Part shown: positions 22,241 through 31,865 of the stretch, piece by piece
Position numbering within the stretch: the stretch's first letter is position 1
How the letters are laid out: each line of letters opens with the position of its first letter
Assembly: GCF_000313135.1 (NCBI RefSeq)
Contig: NW_004457554.1
Span: 212,861 to 264,005, forward strand
Direction of reading: 5' to 3'
DNA from: Acanthamoeba castellanii str. Neff
Taxonomy: Eukaryota; Discosea; Longamoebia; Acanthamoebidae
DNA: 51,145 nt
Made by a program: the position numbers and the translations under genes
The notes under the pieces: generated by a model
Told to the model about the DNA's origin: nothing
The model's input: the letters and a program-made list of their open reading frames with translations, nothing else
Database searches by the model: none

Positions 22241-22852
22241 TCAACCGTTGATGTTGGCCTTGAGCTTGGCGAGGCCAGCAGCCACGCGCTCCTTGCGTTT
22301 GCGCTCCTCTTCGGCCTTGCGCTTCTCCTCCTGAGCGATCCGTCGCTTCTCCTCCTCAAGCGGGTCGCCCGCCTGCTTGGCGATCTCCTGCTCGAAGAAG
22401 TTGGCCTTCTTGCCCACCGCCTTCTTGTCATCATGCACCTGCAGCTCGTCGACAATAAAGATTAACACAAATAAAATGTGAAACAAATAATTAAAAATAG
22501 AAATAAATAATAAAAGTACCTTGCCGACAGCAGAGGCGAAGCCAGTCCAGGGACCCTTGGAGGTGCCCTTCTTGTCCTTGAGGATGACGTTGAGGAATTC
22601 GCGGTAGTTGATGGCGCCGGTGTTGCTGGTGTTGGCTTCGGCGATGAGCTGGCGCAGCTGGAGCGCGGTCTTGGGCTGGCCCCACTCCTCGAACATGACG
22701 TTGAGCTCAAAGGTCTCGAGGGCGCCGCTCTTGTTTTCGTCGTACTTGACGAAGGTCTGCCGGTACTGCACCAGCTCGTCGGGCGTGAAGTCCTGGCGGA
22801 ACTCCAGCTCCACCAGCCTCGGGTCATCGTCTCGCACAGTGAATGACGCCAT
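22241..22852 (-). CDS. EF-hand protein, swiprosin (EFHD)-like
   Basis: Two exons, 22520-22852 and 22241-22438, with a T-rich intron and in-phase join (VGK then VHDDKK). Residues about 25-100 hold an EF-hand pair: the first loop DENKSGALETFE has good calcium ligands, the second reads NTSNTGAINYREF. The rest is a charged helix starting KKANFFEQEI and continuing as an E/K/R coiled coil (EEEKRRIAQEEKRKAEEERK). This order, with a FFE motif followed by a basic-acidic coiled coil, resembles EFHD1/EFHD2 (swiprosin), which bind actin in a calcium-dependent way. An actin-linked role is inferred. It shares a 182-base divergent spacer with the methyltransferase gene and is convergent with the trehalose gene. 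Confidence 0.75.
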   Translation of the reverse strand: MASFTVRDDDPRLVELEFRQDFTPDELVQYRQTFVKYDENKSGALETFELNVMFEEWGQPKTALQLRQLIAEANTSNTGAINYREFLNVILKDKKGTSKGPWTGFASAVGKVLLLFISIFNYLFHILFVLIFIVDELQVHDDKKAVGKKANFFEQEIAKQAGDPLEEEKRRIAQEEKRKAEEERKRKERVAAGLAKLKANING

Positions 22853-23034
22853 CTTCTTGCTCTTGCTCTTCTAGATCTTTTTGCTCGTCCCTTTGTTTGT
22901 GATGAGTGTTGCTTCACGACACCTGGTCTGGTGCGACCGTAATTTCTGGTTGGTCGGCAGTAAAAATGTCTACAAAAACAACAAGAGAACTAAAAACAAA
23001 ACTAATTCAAATTTGACGAGATTGGGTGGAAGAG
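22853..23034. promoter_or_regulatory. Compact divergent promoter, EF-hand / methyltransferase
   Basis: 182 bases between two divergent ATGs. No clear TATA box; an A-rich tract lies at 22970-23010. Confidence 0.45.
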
Positions 23035-24172
23035 ATGAGCGATCGCGAGCAGCCTACATCGGAGCCCACCACGACGGTGGTCGAGGAAGAGGAGGAAGAT
23101 GAAATCGAGAAGGGTCTGTTCGAGGAGCCGGAAGATTTTTACAAGCCGCCCCCGGAGCCCACCTTCCGGACCTACCATCGCAAATGCGGAGAAGACGGTG
23201 CACCTTCATCCCCACTTCCTCTCCCTCATTAAATCTAACCAAACGTATATCTTCTATAAATTCATTGTAAATGACAAATCGCGAGCAGTGAAGCTCAAGC
23301 TGGTGGGCAGCCACCCGCTTTGGGCGCACCTGCTGTGGAATGCCGGACTCGTGCTGGCCGACTACCTCGACGCCAACCCATCACTCCTCCACGGCAAGAC
23401 GTACGTACGCCCTTGCATGACGTGTCGTGTCGTGTGCGTGTGCGGTGCTGCGCGTCGCGCTGCGTGTGTCGTGTCATGCGTCGTGGTCTCACCGGCACCG
23501 TGCGTGCTATTATGGCACAATTATAGGGTGCTTGAGCTGGGCGCCGGTGGCTCCCTGCCCTCCATCATCGCCATCAAGCACGGGGCCAAGAAGGTATAAA
23601 AATTAGAGCCTTTGGCACGCACACGCACCACCGCCATGCACACACGCACGCACCGCCGCCAGACGCACACGGCACTCATGGGTGGACGCGTGCAGGTGGT
23701 GGTGACCGACTACCCTGAGAAGGAGCTCATCGTCAATGTCCACGAGAACATCGAGGCCAACACCACCGCGGCGGAGCGAGAAAATGTCGTCAACATTCAG
23801 GTAAGTAGTATGTGTGTATATCTATATATCTGTTTACATGTAGAGATATGTGGTGAGCAACGCGAGTCATGTGCTGCTGCCCTGCAAGCCACGACGAGTC
23901 GAGTGGTGGTTGCTGACGCGAACCGCGCCTCACCGTCGTCAGGGTCATCTGTGGGGCACGTCGGTGGAGCCGCTCCTGGCGGCGCTGGCCGATGTCGGGG
24001 AGACCAAGTTCGACGTCGTCATCATGGCCGACCTCATCTTCAACCACAACCAGCAGACACAGCTCCTTCAGACCGCGCGCGCGGCCCTCAAAGACGACGG
24101 CAAGGTGCCTTGCACCCCACACGCACCACATTTCACGCAACGTTGTGTTTTCTGAGCCCTTTGCGTGTTGTG

Positions 24173-24217
<45 letters not shown>

Positions 24218-24432
24218 AGCAGGTGCTGGTGTCGTTCTCGTCGCATCGGCCGTCGGTGGCGCACCTGGACGAGCGGTTCTTCGACATGGCGCGGCAGGAG
24301 GAGCATGGCGGGTTCGAGGTGGAGCACCTCTTCACGGAGATCCGCACGCCCATGTTCGCGGTCGACTTTGGATCGGAGGAGGTCCGCAGCACCGTACACG
24401 TGCGTGTCCTCACCTGGCCCACCAAGAAATAA
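23035..24432 (+). CDS. efm7: EFM7/NNT1-like protein methyltransferase
   Basis: Six exons from ATG 23035 to TAA 24430-24432 (the earlier in-frame start at 23026 is GTG). After an acidic N-terminus comes FYKPPPEPTFRTY, the pre-domain motif of this family. Next are HPLWAHLLWNAGLVLADYL, the SAM-binding VLELGAGGSLPSII, TDYPEKELIVNVHENI, GHLWGTSVEPLL, and DLIFNHNQQ, then SFSSHRPS. This matches the methyltransferase-16 group containing yeast EFM7, which methylates the N-terminus and Lys2 of elongation factor eEF1A in the cytosol. The substrate is inferred from the family. DLIFNH is the typical substrate-side motif. One intron carries a GCGT repeat (24175-24218). Confidence 0.85.
24175..24218. repeat. 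Intronic GCGT tetranucleotide repeat
   Basis: About eleven perfect GCGT units directly upstream of the last 3' splice site of the methyltransferase gene. Confidence 0.9.
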
Positions 24433-25001
24433 ATAATAATAATAATAAAGCAAACGTGCGCACAACGCACGCCTGCAGCCCAGCTCTTGCTGTCTCCGTG
24501 CTGCCACACTTGAAAGCCGTTCTACAAAAGAAGAAAAGTGTGATCTGCAAAAGAAAACCAATACAATGAATTTAAAGAGGTAGACAGCGCTAAGTACAAG
24601 CAGAGCAAGATGGAGCAAGGGAGGTTCTTCAAGCAGCAAAAAGAGTAGGATGGCGCCAATGGGAATCGAACCCATGATCTCTCCCTTACTAGGGGAGCGC
24701 GGTGCCGACTGCGCCATGGCGCCCCAAGCCTGCAAAGTTTGACCCCCGTATCCATGGCAAACGAAGGCTCACCCCCCAAACAGGTTGGTTGGTGCTTTTG
24801 TCCGAACCCGAATGTGTATCACCACCAGATAGTGAATGAATGCAGGCCTGCTTTAATGATACAATTGACACCCATCACCCACACATGATTTCATTTTCCA
24901 CAGTCCCTATCTCTCTGGTCTCCACTTCACCTCTCTTCTCCCCACTGATCCTATACTATAGTCCACCACGAACTCGCTTCTTCTCTTCCTCCGAGCAGGC
25001 C
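24433..25001. other. Spacer with tRNA-Thr copy 4
   Basis: Convergent region between the methyltransferase and G-alpha genes. An AATAAT run with AATAAA follows the methyltransferase stop directly. Besides the tRNA no gene was seen. Confidence 0.55.
24652..24723 (-). tRNA. tRNA-Thr (AGU anticodon), copy 4
   Basis: Identical on the minus strand to the copy at 777-848. A T5 terminator (AAAAA at about 24638-24642 on plus) follows it. Confidence 0.96.
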
Positions 25002-26667
25002 TTAGAAGCCCACCTGGTTGAGAAGCTTGGACAGGAAGATGTCGACGACCGAGTTGAAGACCACCTCGATGTTCTTGGTGTCTGTGGCGCACGTCAGATG
25101 AGTGTAGACGAACCTCGTCTTGACCTCACCGTTCTTCTTCAAAAATTGCTTTTCAATGTACGCCGTCGCCTTGTCGTAGTCATTCCCGCCCTGCGGGTGC
25201 GCCAACCAAATATCATCAGCACATATACACCCAGTATGACGCGACACACACACACACGCACACACGCACACAGCACTACACGAGCAGTACCTTGTAGTCG
25301 GGAAAGCAACACCTGAGGTCGACCCTCTTGATCTTTTCGGCAAAGAGATCCTTCTTGTTCAAGAAGAGGATGATGGAGGTGTTCTGGAACCATCTGTTGT
25401 TGATGATGTCGCCGAAGAGGGTCAGCGACTCGTGCATCCTATTCATCGACTCGTCGTCTTCCAACTGCCACATGGATACATCACGAATATAAGTGAGTAA
25501 ACGTGGGCGTCGTGAGTTAGTTACGTTCAAGATCTTTCTGTTGCGTTAACGCACCTTTTGGTCGAACTCGTTGAGCGAGACGACGAACACGATGGCCGTC
25601 ACCTTCTCAAAGCAATGAATCCACTTCTTCCTCTCATTCCTCTGCCCGCCCACGTCCACCAGCCTGCACGCGCATGAAACAGTCAGCATTCTCTGTTCTC
25701 TCTTCGCTCTTCGCCTTTCGCGTTCATTCGCTTTCGTTTTCCCGCGTGAGCCAATGCTCGGGGGAGGGGACACGTACTGAAAGAAGAGGCCCTTGGTCTC
25801 GAACTTGGTCTCGAGCACGCCGGTGGTCTTCTTCCTGAGGCGCAGCATGTCGTTGTTGTCCGGCAGATAGGTCGGGCTCGCAATTCGATCAATGCTCTCG
25901 AAGAAACTATGTTTGAGAAGTGTGGTCAAGATGTTTAGGAAAGAACATATGAATGTGTTGGAGATTATGGAGATGTTGAGGTAGGGGGGTGAACGTACTG
26001 TTGGGCTGTGTCGTTGAGCTGAAACTCGGAGGAACGGGCGTAGGTCTGCTGGATCCCGGGGTCGGCCCAGAGGGCCTTGGCCACCTCGGCCGTCTTGCCG
26101 TGTATCGTGATGTCTTCGATCAAGTCGATATCCAGGATATATTCCACATCCTCCTACAATATATCAATCATCGTTCCATAGCAAACATGTCATGGTTAAC
26201 AAACATAGTCAAAGGCAGTAACATCTTCATCTCAAAACGTACCTCGCTGAGTTCGATCTCGATGCCGAGGTTCTTGGCGGCTCGGAGGAGCTTTTGGCAC
26301 GAATCGATGATGTTGAAGAAGACGAGCGGCTTCTGTTGCATCAGCTCATCGTGGCTGAAACCGTCGAGATGCAGGATCTGCATCTGCTTGGCCACCGTCG
26401 ACTTGCCGGAGTCGCCCGCGCCTGATCATCAATCAGCGGCCGCGATCACACACGACAACAGATGACACGACACGACACGCAGATGAAATGGCGTAAGAAA
26501 ATGATGAATAGTAGGCTTGGTGGGGGCGTGGTACCAAGCAGGAGGAGCTTGACTTCTTTCTGTGCCTCGTTCCGGCTCTTCTCGAGCTCTTTGTCGATCT
26601 TCTTGGAGGCCTGCTTGGCCGACACTTCGTCGGGGGTCATACCCCCTCCACCACACATGTTTCCCAT
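25002..26667 (-). CDS. Heterotrimeric G protein alpha subunit
   Basis: Seven exons from ATG 26667 to TAA 25002. The N-terminus MGNMCGGG has Gly2 for myristoylation and Cys5 for palmitoylation. All GTPase motifs are present: P-loop GAGDSGKST (Asp where most G-alphas have Glu), helical domain, switch [13 protein letters not shown] with the arginine finger, switch [19 protein letters not shown] with the catalytic Gln, NKKD, and TCATDT. It should couple a seven-helix receptor to effectors at the plasma membrane. The C-terminus ends NQVGF, without the Cys four from the end that pertussis toxin modifies in Gi-type subunits. The receptor and effector cannot be read from sequence. Confidence 0.95.
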
Positions 26668-27069
26668 CTTTCTTCCTTCTTCTTCAGGTGAAGCTGTAGT
26701 TTACAGCGTACCTCTCTTCTATTCTCTTCTGGAAATGAAGAGGACCAGATGAGAGGAGAAGAAAACAGTCTGCTTCAACTGTCTCTATCAGTCTCTCTAC
26801 CTCTCTATCTCCCTCGCTATGTCTCGTTCCAATCTCTATCTTCTTCGATACGGCTAAATCGATCCCGCCGGAGAAGCCTTTGGGGGTGTTTGGGGGGGGC
26901 GGTACTCTCGAAACAGAACGAGGGACCCAGCCAATCCCAGTTGATGGTTTTAGTAAACCTTTTAAGGTAGCCCCATGCTTGAAAAAAGGACAGTTCCGGC
27001 TCCAAAATTTGGCGTTTACGAAACGAAACAAAATAAAATACACCTTCTTCTTCTGCTTCGTCCTCTTCG
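26668..27069. other. Spacer, G-alpha 5' side / S1P lyase 3' side
   Basis: About 400 bases. Holds the G-alpha promoter and the 3' UTR of the S1P lyase. Pyrimidine-rich at 26760-26850. A GTATGA at the lyase stop could be a splice donor, so a small terminal exon here cannot be excluded. Confidence 0.45.
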
Positions 27070-29950
27070 TCATACCTTGAGGAGGGCCTCAGTGTAGCTG
27101 GTGAGGAGCTGCGAGACGAGGCTGCGGTCGGGCATCGTCGCCGCCATGCCGTAGACCGGCGCCATGCCGTCCTTGAACCTCTCCGGGTGTTCGCGCACCT
27201 CGTCGACGGACTCCCGCAGGTCCGCCAGGAACACATCCCTGCGCGTGGGTGCAGAGATGAGCGGGACCGCACAGGCACACCGCACACACCGCACACGCTG
27301 CATCGCACACGCACACGCACACGCACACGAAGCGTACCGGTTGAAAGTTTCGCGCATGGCGACGGGAATGTGGAGGCACACGGGCTTCTGCATGCAGGCG
27401 ATGTTGTTCCAGCCTCGATTGCGCATGGCGTCGGCCACCTTGAAGATGTCCAGCTTGGAAGACCCGAAGGCGATGGCGCAGGCCTCGGGCGCGCCCACCA
27501 GCTCCACGTCCGGCAGAGCCTTGATCCTGGTGCACCACTTGGGGTAAACACGCGTGTCGTGTCGTGCGTGTCGTGTCGTGTGTTGCGTCGTGTGTTGTGT
27601 CGTGTGCTGTGTCGTGTCGTGAGGAGCGTACCCGTTGACGAGAACCTCGAAGGTCTCCTGGATATTTCGGGCGGCCTTGAGGTAGCCCTCTTCGCCGAGA
27701 CTCACCAGCGACGCCCATGCGGTGGCAACTAACAACAACGACATGTCAGAAACGCAACGACACGACAAGACCCACGAGCCGCACGCACGACACGACACGA
27801 CACGACACGACACGACACGACACGACACGACACGACACGACACGACACGACACGACACGACACGACCAACGACACGACACGACACGACACGACCAACGAC
27901 ACGACCAACGACACGACACGACCAACGACACGACTCGACGCACATGACCCGCGTAAAGGAATGGGTCGGCGTACTCAGTCCTCCGGGTCTGCTGCCGGCC
28001 GCAGACGGAGAGCAGTAGAGCCCACCGGACCACTCGGTGTAGGTGAAGAACTGGTTGAGGAGGAGCTCCTTGTTGCGGTAGCAGATGACCGACGCGCCCT
28101 GATCGATCAACACAACAGAAATAACATCGATACGTTACATTCCATACTCCATTCCAGTTAATAGAAATGTGGCACATTGCAACAAGGTGTACACACCTTC
28201 GCACTGTAACCGTATTTGTGGACATCGAGACTCACCGACGTCACGCCGCGCACCGAAAAGTCGAATTTCTTCGAGATGTGACCTGTACATTCGTAACAAA
28301 TTTCAGAAAATAAATGAAAGTAAATGATAAATAGCTAATATATAGAATATAAATATATAAATATAAAAAATATAAATAAACTATCAGGGACGGGAGTGGT
28401 ACCGAGCTTCTGAAGCCAGGGCAGGAGGAAGCCGCCGAGGCAGCCGTCGACGTGCAGACCTACGCCGTGCTGCAGCGCGATCTTGCTCAGCTCCTCGATG
28501 TCGTCGATCACACCGTGCGGATAGCCAGGCGCCGATCCCACGATCTATGCAATATACCGCACACGACACATAAGGACACCACACGACACGCACACAATTG
28601 TCAGTGAACGACTGCGCACCGAGAGAGAGGAAAAGTGCAAGGTTCAAGCGGTGTGGCGCATACCATGATGACGTTGGGGTTGACGGCCTTCCTGACGGCG
28701 GCGAGGTCGACCTCCATGGTGACGTCATCAACGGGCACCACCACCAGCTCCACGTCAAAGTAATGAGCCGCCTGTAGATCAATTAATTGCGCAAGGTAAC
28801 ATTACGTAAGCATGGTGTCGTGCGTCGTGCGTGTCGTGCGTGCCTTGGCGAACGCAGCGTGGGCCGAAACCGGAACGATCCTGCACACACGGCACGAACA
28901 TGCACGTTGGTGATGTGTTGGGCATTGGGCGTTTGGGGCCAAGTACATCTGCGGCTTGATGCCGGGGATGCGCTTCCGGGCGCTCTCCCGGTAGGTCTTG
29001 ACGGCCATCAGGATGCTCTCCGTGCCGCCCGAGGTCATGGTGCCGCATGTCTGGAATTCCAACCCACGTGTAAGTCCATTTTATACAATATATATAATAC
29101 ACGCATTTCTCCATCATTTATCTGTATGCACGCAAAGAAAGAGTGGGGTGCGTTGTGCCTGGTCGTCGCCGGAGAGCATGGTGCAGGCCATCCGCACGAC
29201 CTCGGCCTCGAACTTGCGCAGGGCGGGGAAGAGGTCCGGATACAGCGCATTGCTGTCGGCAAACAGGCCGAACACCTGGTGCTGCGTCTCCTCGTGGCTC
29301 TCCAGATCAATGTAGATCCCTCCGAATCCCTACCGCACGATACACATCGCACACGCACACAAGCGGTCACACGCAAGTGTTAGTACCACAGCCGTCATCG
29401 CCTGAGCGCATTAGTTGGAGCACGCGCCATGTTTTTTTTGTAAACAATGAAATGAAATAAATAAATGATCACAACGTGACGACCAGCGAGAGCGCACCTT
29501 GCCGGCGGCGTAGGCCTTCTCGATGTTGTCGCCGCGCATGGCGCGCATGGCCGAGAGCAGGGAGTCCGAGTCGAGGCCTCGGGCGGGGATGCGGGTGAAG
29601 GTGAGGCTGCGCTCGCGGGCCAGCTCGTCGAGCTCCTTGTTCTTGACCATCACCTCGATCTTCTCGACTATCTTCTGGTTCTCCTGCTCGATCTTGCCCT
29701 TGACGCCGGGCACCACCGACAGGCCTCGGATGACCCCCACGAGCAGGGCGTCCTTCACCCCTAGGTCCGAGTAAAATTAATTTTTAAAACATAGAAATAT
29801 ATATATCAAGAAATCACAATATGCCTATTCAAAAAAACACTTCGCGGCAGAGAAGAAGGGGGTACCCTGGAAGCCCAGGGAGAAGGCCTTGTTGATGAGC
29901 CAGATGAAAACAGCGGCCACGATGGCATGCTCAACGAGAAGGAAGTCCAT
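27070..29950 (-). CDS. sgpl1: Sphingosine-1-phosphate lyase
   Basis: Start ATG 29950, stop TGA 27070, about ten exons. The protein starts with a membrane anchor ([16 protein letters not shown]), then the PLP-dependent group II decarboxylase-like domain: [65 protein letters not shown], and the PLP lysine in [13 protein letters not shown]. It continues with [21 protein letters not shown] and, near the end, [14 protein letters not shown]. It cleaves sphingosine-1-phosphate to hexadecenal and phosphoethanolamine at the ER membrane, the exit step of sphingolipid breakdown. The 246-base intron 27729-27974 is mostly CACGA repeat. The last codons CTCAAGGTATGA could also be a donor, so the very C-terminus is unsure. 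Divergent from the exchanger gene. Confidence 0.93.
27787..27935. repeat. Long intronic CACGA pentamer repeat
   Basis: About 28 units of ACGAC/CACGA, the longest array in the window, with CGACCAACGA variants toward one end. It lies inside an S1P lyase intron, where it reads GTCGT on the transcribed strand. Confidence 0.92.
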
Positions 29951-30280
29951 TATCGGCAGGGCGAAGGAGAAATAAAATACAAGTGGCGCGTAAGTTGGTG
30001 AGCAAGTGCTCGCGTGTCATGCTCGTCCGGGTTATTGCAGGAGTATTTTGTGTTTCTTTTTTAATGCTCCTTATTGTGGAATGTAGAACTGGCGACGGGA
30101 GTTACGGAACATTTTCGATTTATTTATTTTATTTATCTTTTGCTTTTTCTTTGTTTCCCGTGATTGAAGACGCCACGTCGCCTCGGGGGCCATCTCCATC
30201 TTCTGATTCGGATTCGATTCTACTCAGGATCGTCGATAAACGGAGTCGGTAATCGTTAGGTAAAAGCAAGAAGAGAGACG
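29951..30280. promoter_or_regulatory. Divergent promoter region, S1P lyase / Ca2+ exchanger
   Basis: 330 bases between divergent ATGs. A T-rich segment lies at 30045-30160. No clear core element recognised. Confidence 0.45.
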
Positions 30281-31753
30281 ATGCTGCCCGATGTGTACAC
30301 GATATTCGTGGGGGTGACCACATTCGCGCTACTCGTGGTTGCGTCGTGGTGCGTGGGTGAGGGTGGCGAGATTTTGGGCAAGAAGTACGACGCCTCCATT
30401 GTGGGTGGACTCGTCATCGCCTGGCTCAACACTGCCCCCGAGACCATCTTCTTCATCACCGCCCTCGAGAGCGACAATCCCCGATTCGCCGTCGGCGCCG
30501 TCTCTGGCAGCTCCATTGGTACCACCCTTGTACTACATGGCTGCCACTCGAGAATCTCATTCACATGACCTCCTACAGTCGTGTGCACGATTGCGCTTGG
30601 TGCTTGCTTGTGGATTGGTGCTCGCGCTCGCAAGTCTGGCAAGGTTTTCCTCCAGCAATCGGTACACACCCGTCCTCTACGCGTTCTTGTGCTACACAAG
30701 TCGAGCGCGAACTCTGCTCACCTACGACGCGATCATACGTATGTGGCACATCATAGGTGAAGCAACAGTGCTACATTCTCGGCGCATCGGTGCTGGTTCC
30801 CGTGACCATCATGGTCTTGGGCTTCAACCTCTTCAGCGCTGTTCTGGGCGTGCTGTTCTACATCGGTTTCCTCATCTACTCCCTGCAGCGAGGAGAACCC
30901 TCGCGCCCCGAAGAGGAGAAGGACGAGGACATCGAAGCTATCAGTACATCTCTCTCTCCCCCTTTGTCTGTCTGGCTGTCTGTTTCTCAGTCGTTGCTTA
31001 TATGGTAACGCATGCATGTGTGATCTATCAATGATGGTGGCAGTCGAGGAGGATGATGAAGAAGAGGAGTCCACCACCAAGGGAGTCATCTACCTGTGCG
31101 TGGGCGGAGTCATGATCTTCCTCTTCTCCAACCCTTTCATCCAGTCCGTCGTTGCTACTGCCTCTGCTTTGCAGGTGCGTGTCCCGCCCGCGGTAGCCAG
31201 ACTGGCGCGAGCGCCACGTTTGCTTTTTGCTCACATGGAAGGTCCCTTACCACCAACAGGTCAGCCCGACCCTGCTCGCTTTCTTCTTGGCTCCTATCGC
31301 CTCCGAGGCGCCCGAGATTCTGGAGAGTATCTCTCTGTCGCGCAAGGGCCATCCTCAGAGCATCAACGTCGCCTTCAGCAACCTCGTCGGCGGCACCCTC
31401 TCCAAGACCACCCTCCTCTGCGCGGTATGTACCCACCTCTGCTTCTGCCGTGCGCCGTTGATGTGTCTAACACTTTTGCATGTCGTGTCGTGTCGTTGGT
31501 CGTGTCGTGACAGATTTTCTGTTTCTACGGCGTGAGGAAGGGCTTTGTGTGGGAGGCGCCCAACTACACCATCAGTCTGTGCCTCATCTCGGTGTGCGCG
31601 TTCGCGGCGGCCGCCATCGGCTTCGGCTTCCAGCACCAGACGCACCGTCACGGCGCTGCTCTCTTCGCCCTCTTCGTCATGTGCGGCCTCGTGCAGTACT
31701 TCCTCAACGGCAACGCTGCCGAGGAGGAGCTCCAGCAGATCGTGGCTGGCTGA
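30281..31753 (+). CDS. Cation/Ca2+ exchanger (CaCA superfamily)
   Basis: Six exons from ATG 30281 to TGA 31751-31753. About ten membrane segments are seen in two halves of five. Each half has an alpha repeat with the ion-binding acidic residue: first IAWLNTAPETIFFITAL, then GAVSGSSIG; second LAPIASEAPEILESISL, then FSNLVGGTLSKT. The two halves are split by a short, very acidic loop (EEEKDED and EEDDEEEE). This is the inverted-repeat plan of Na+/Ca2+ and related cation exchangers. The protein should move Ca2+ (or another cation) against Na+ or H+ across a cell or organelle membrane. The exact ion pair and membrane cannot be told. The small size suggests a simple, bacterial YrbG-like or plant-like form. 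Confidence 0.85.
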
Positions 31754-31865
31754 TCGTCCAAACAAACAGAAGAACGATTTTTTTTTTGACTGCTGACGTG
31801 GCACTACTTTCTTTTTTACATAAAGTCAGCCAAGCAAACAAATCAATCGCACAAACGTATAGAAG

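Noticed and set aside
27787..27935. Repeat array considered as CRISPR or satellite DNA
   Set aside because: No spacers between units, a 5-bp unit, and location inside an intron of a conserved eukaryotic gene.
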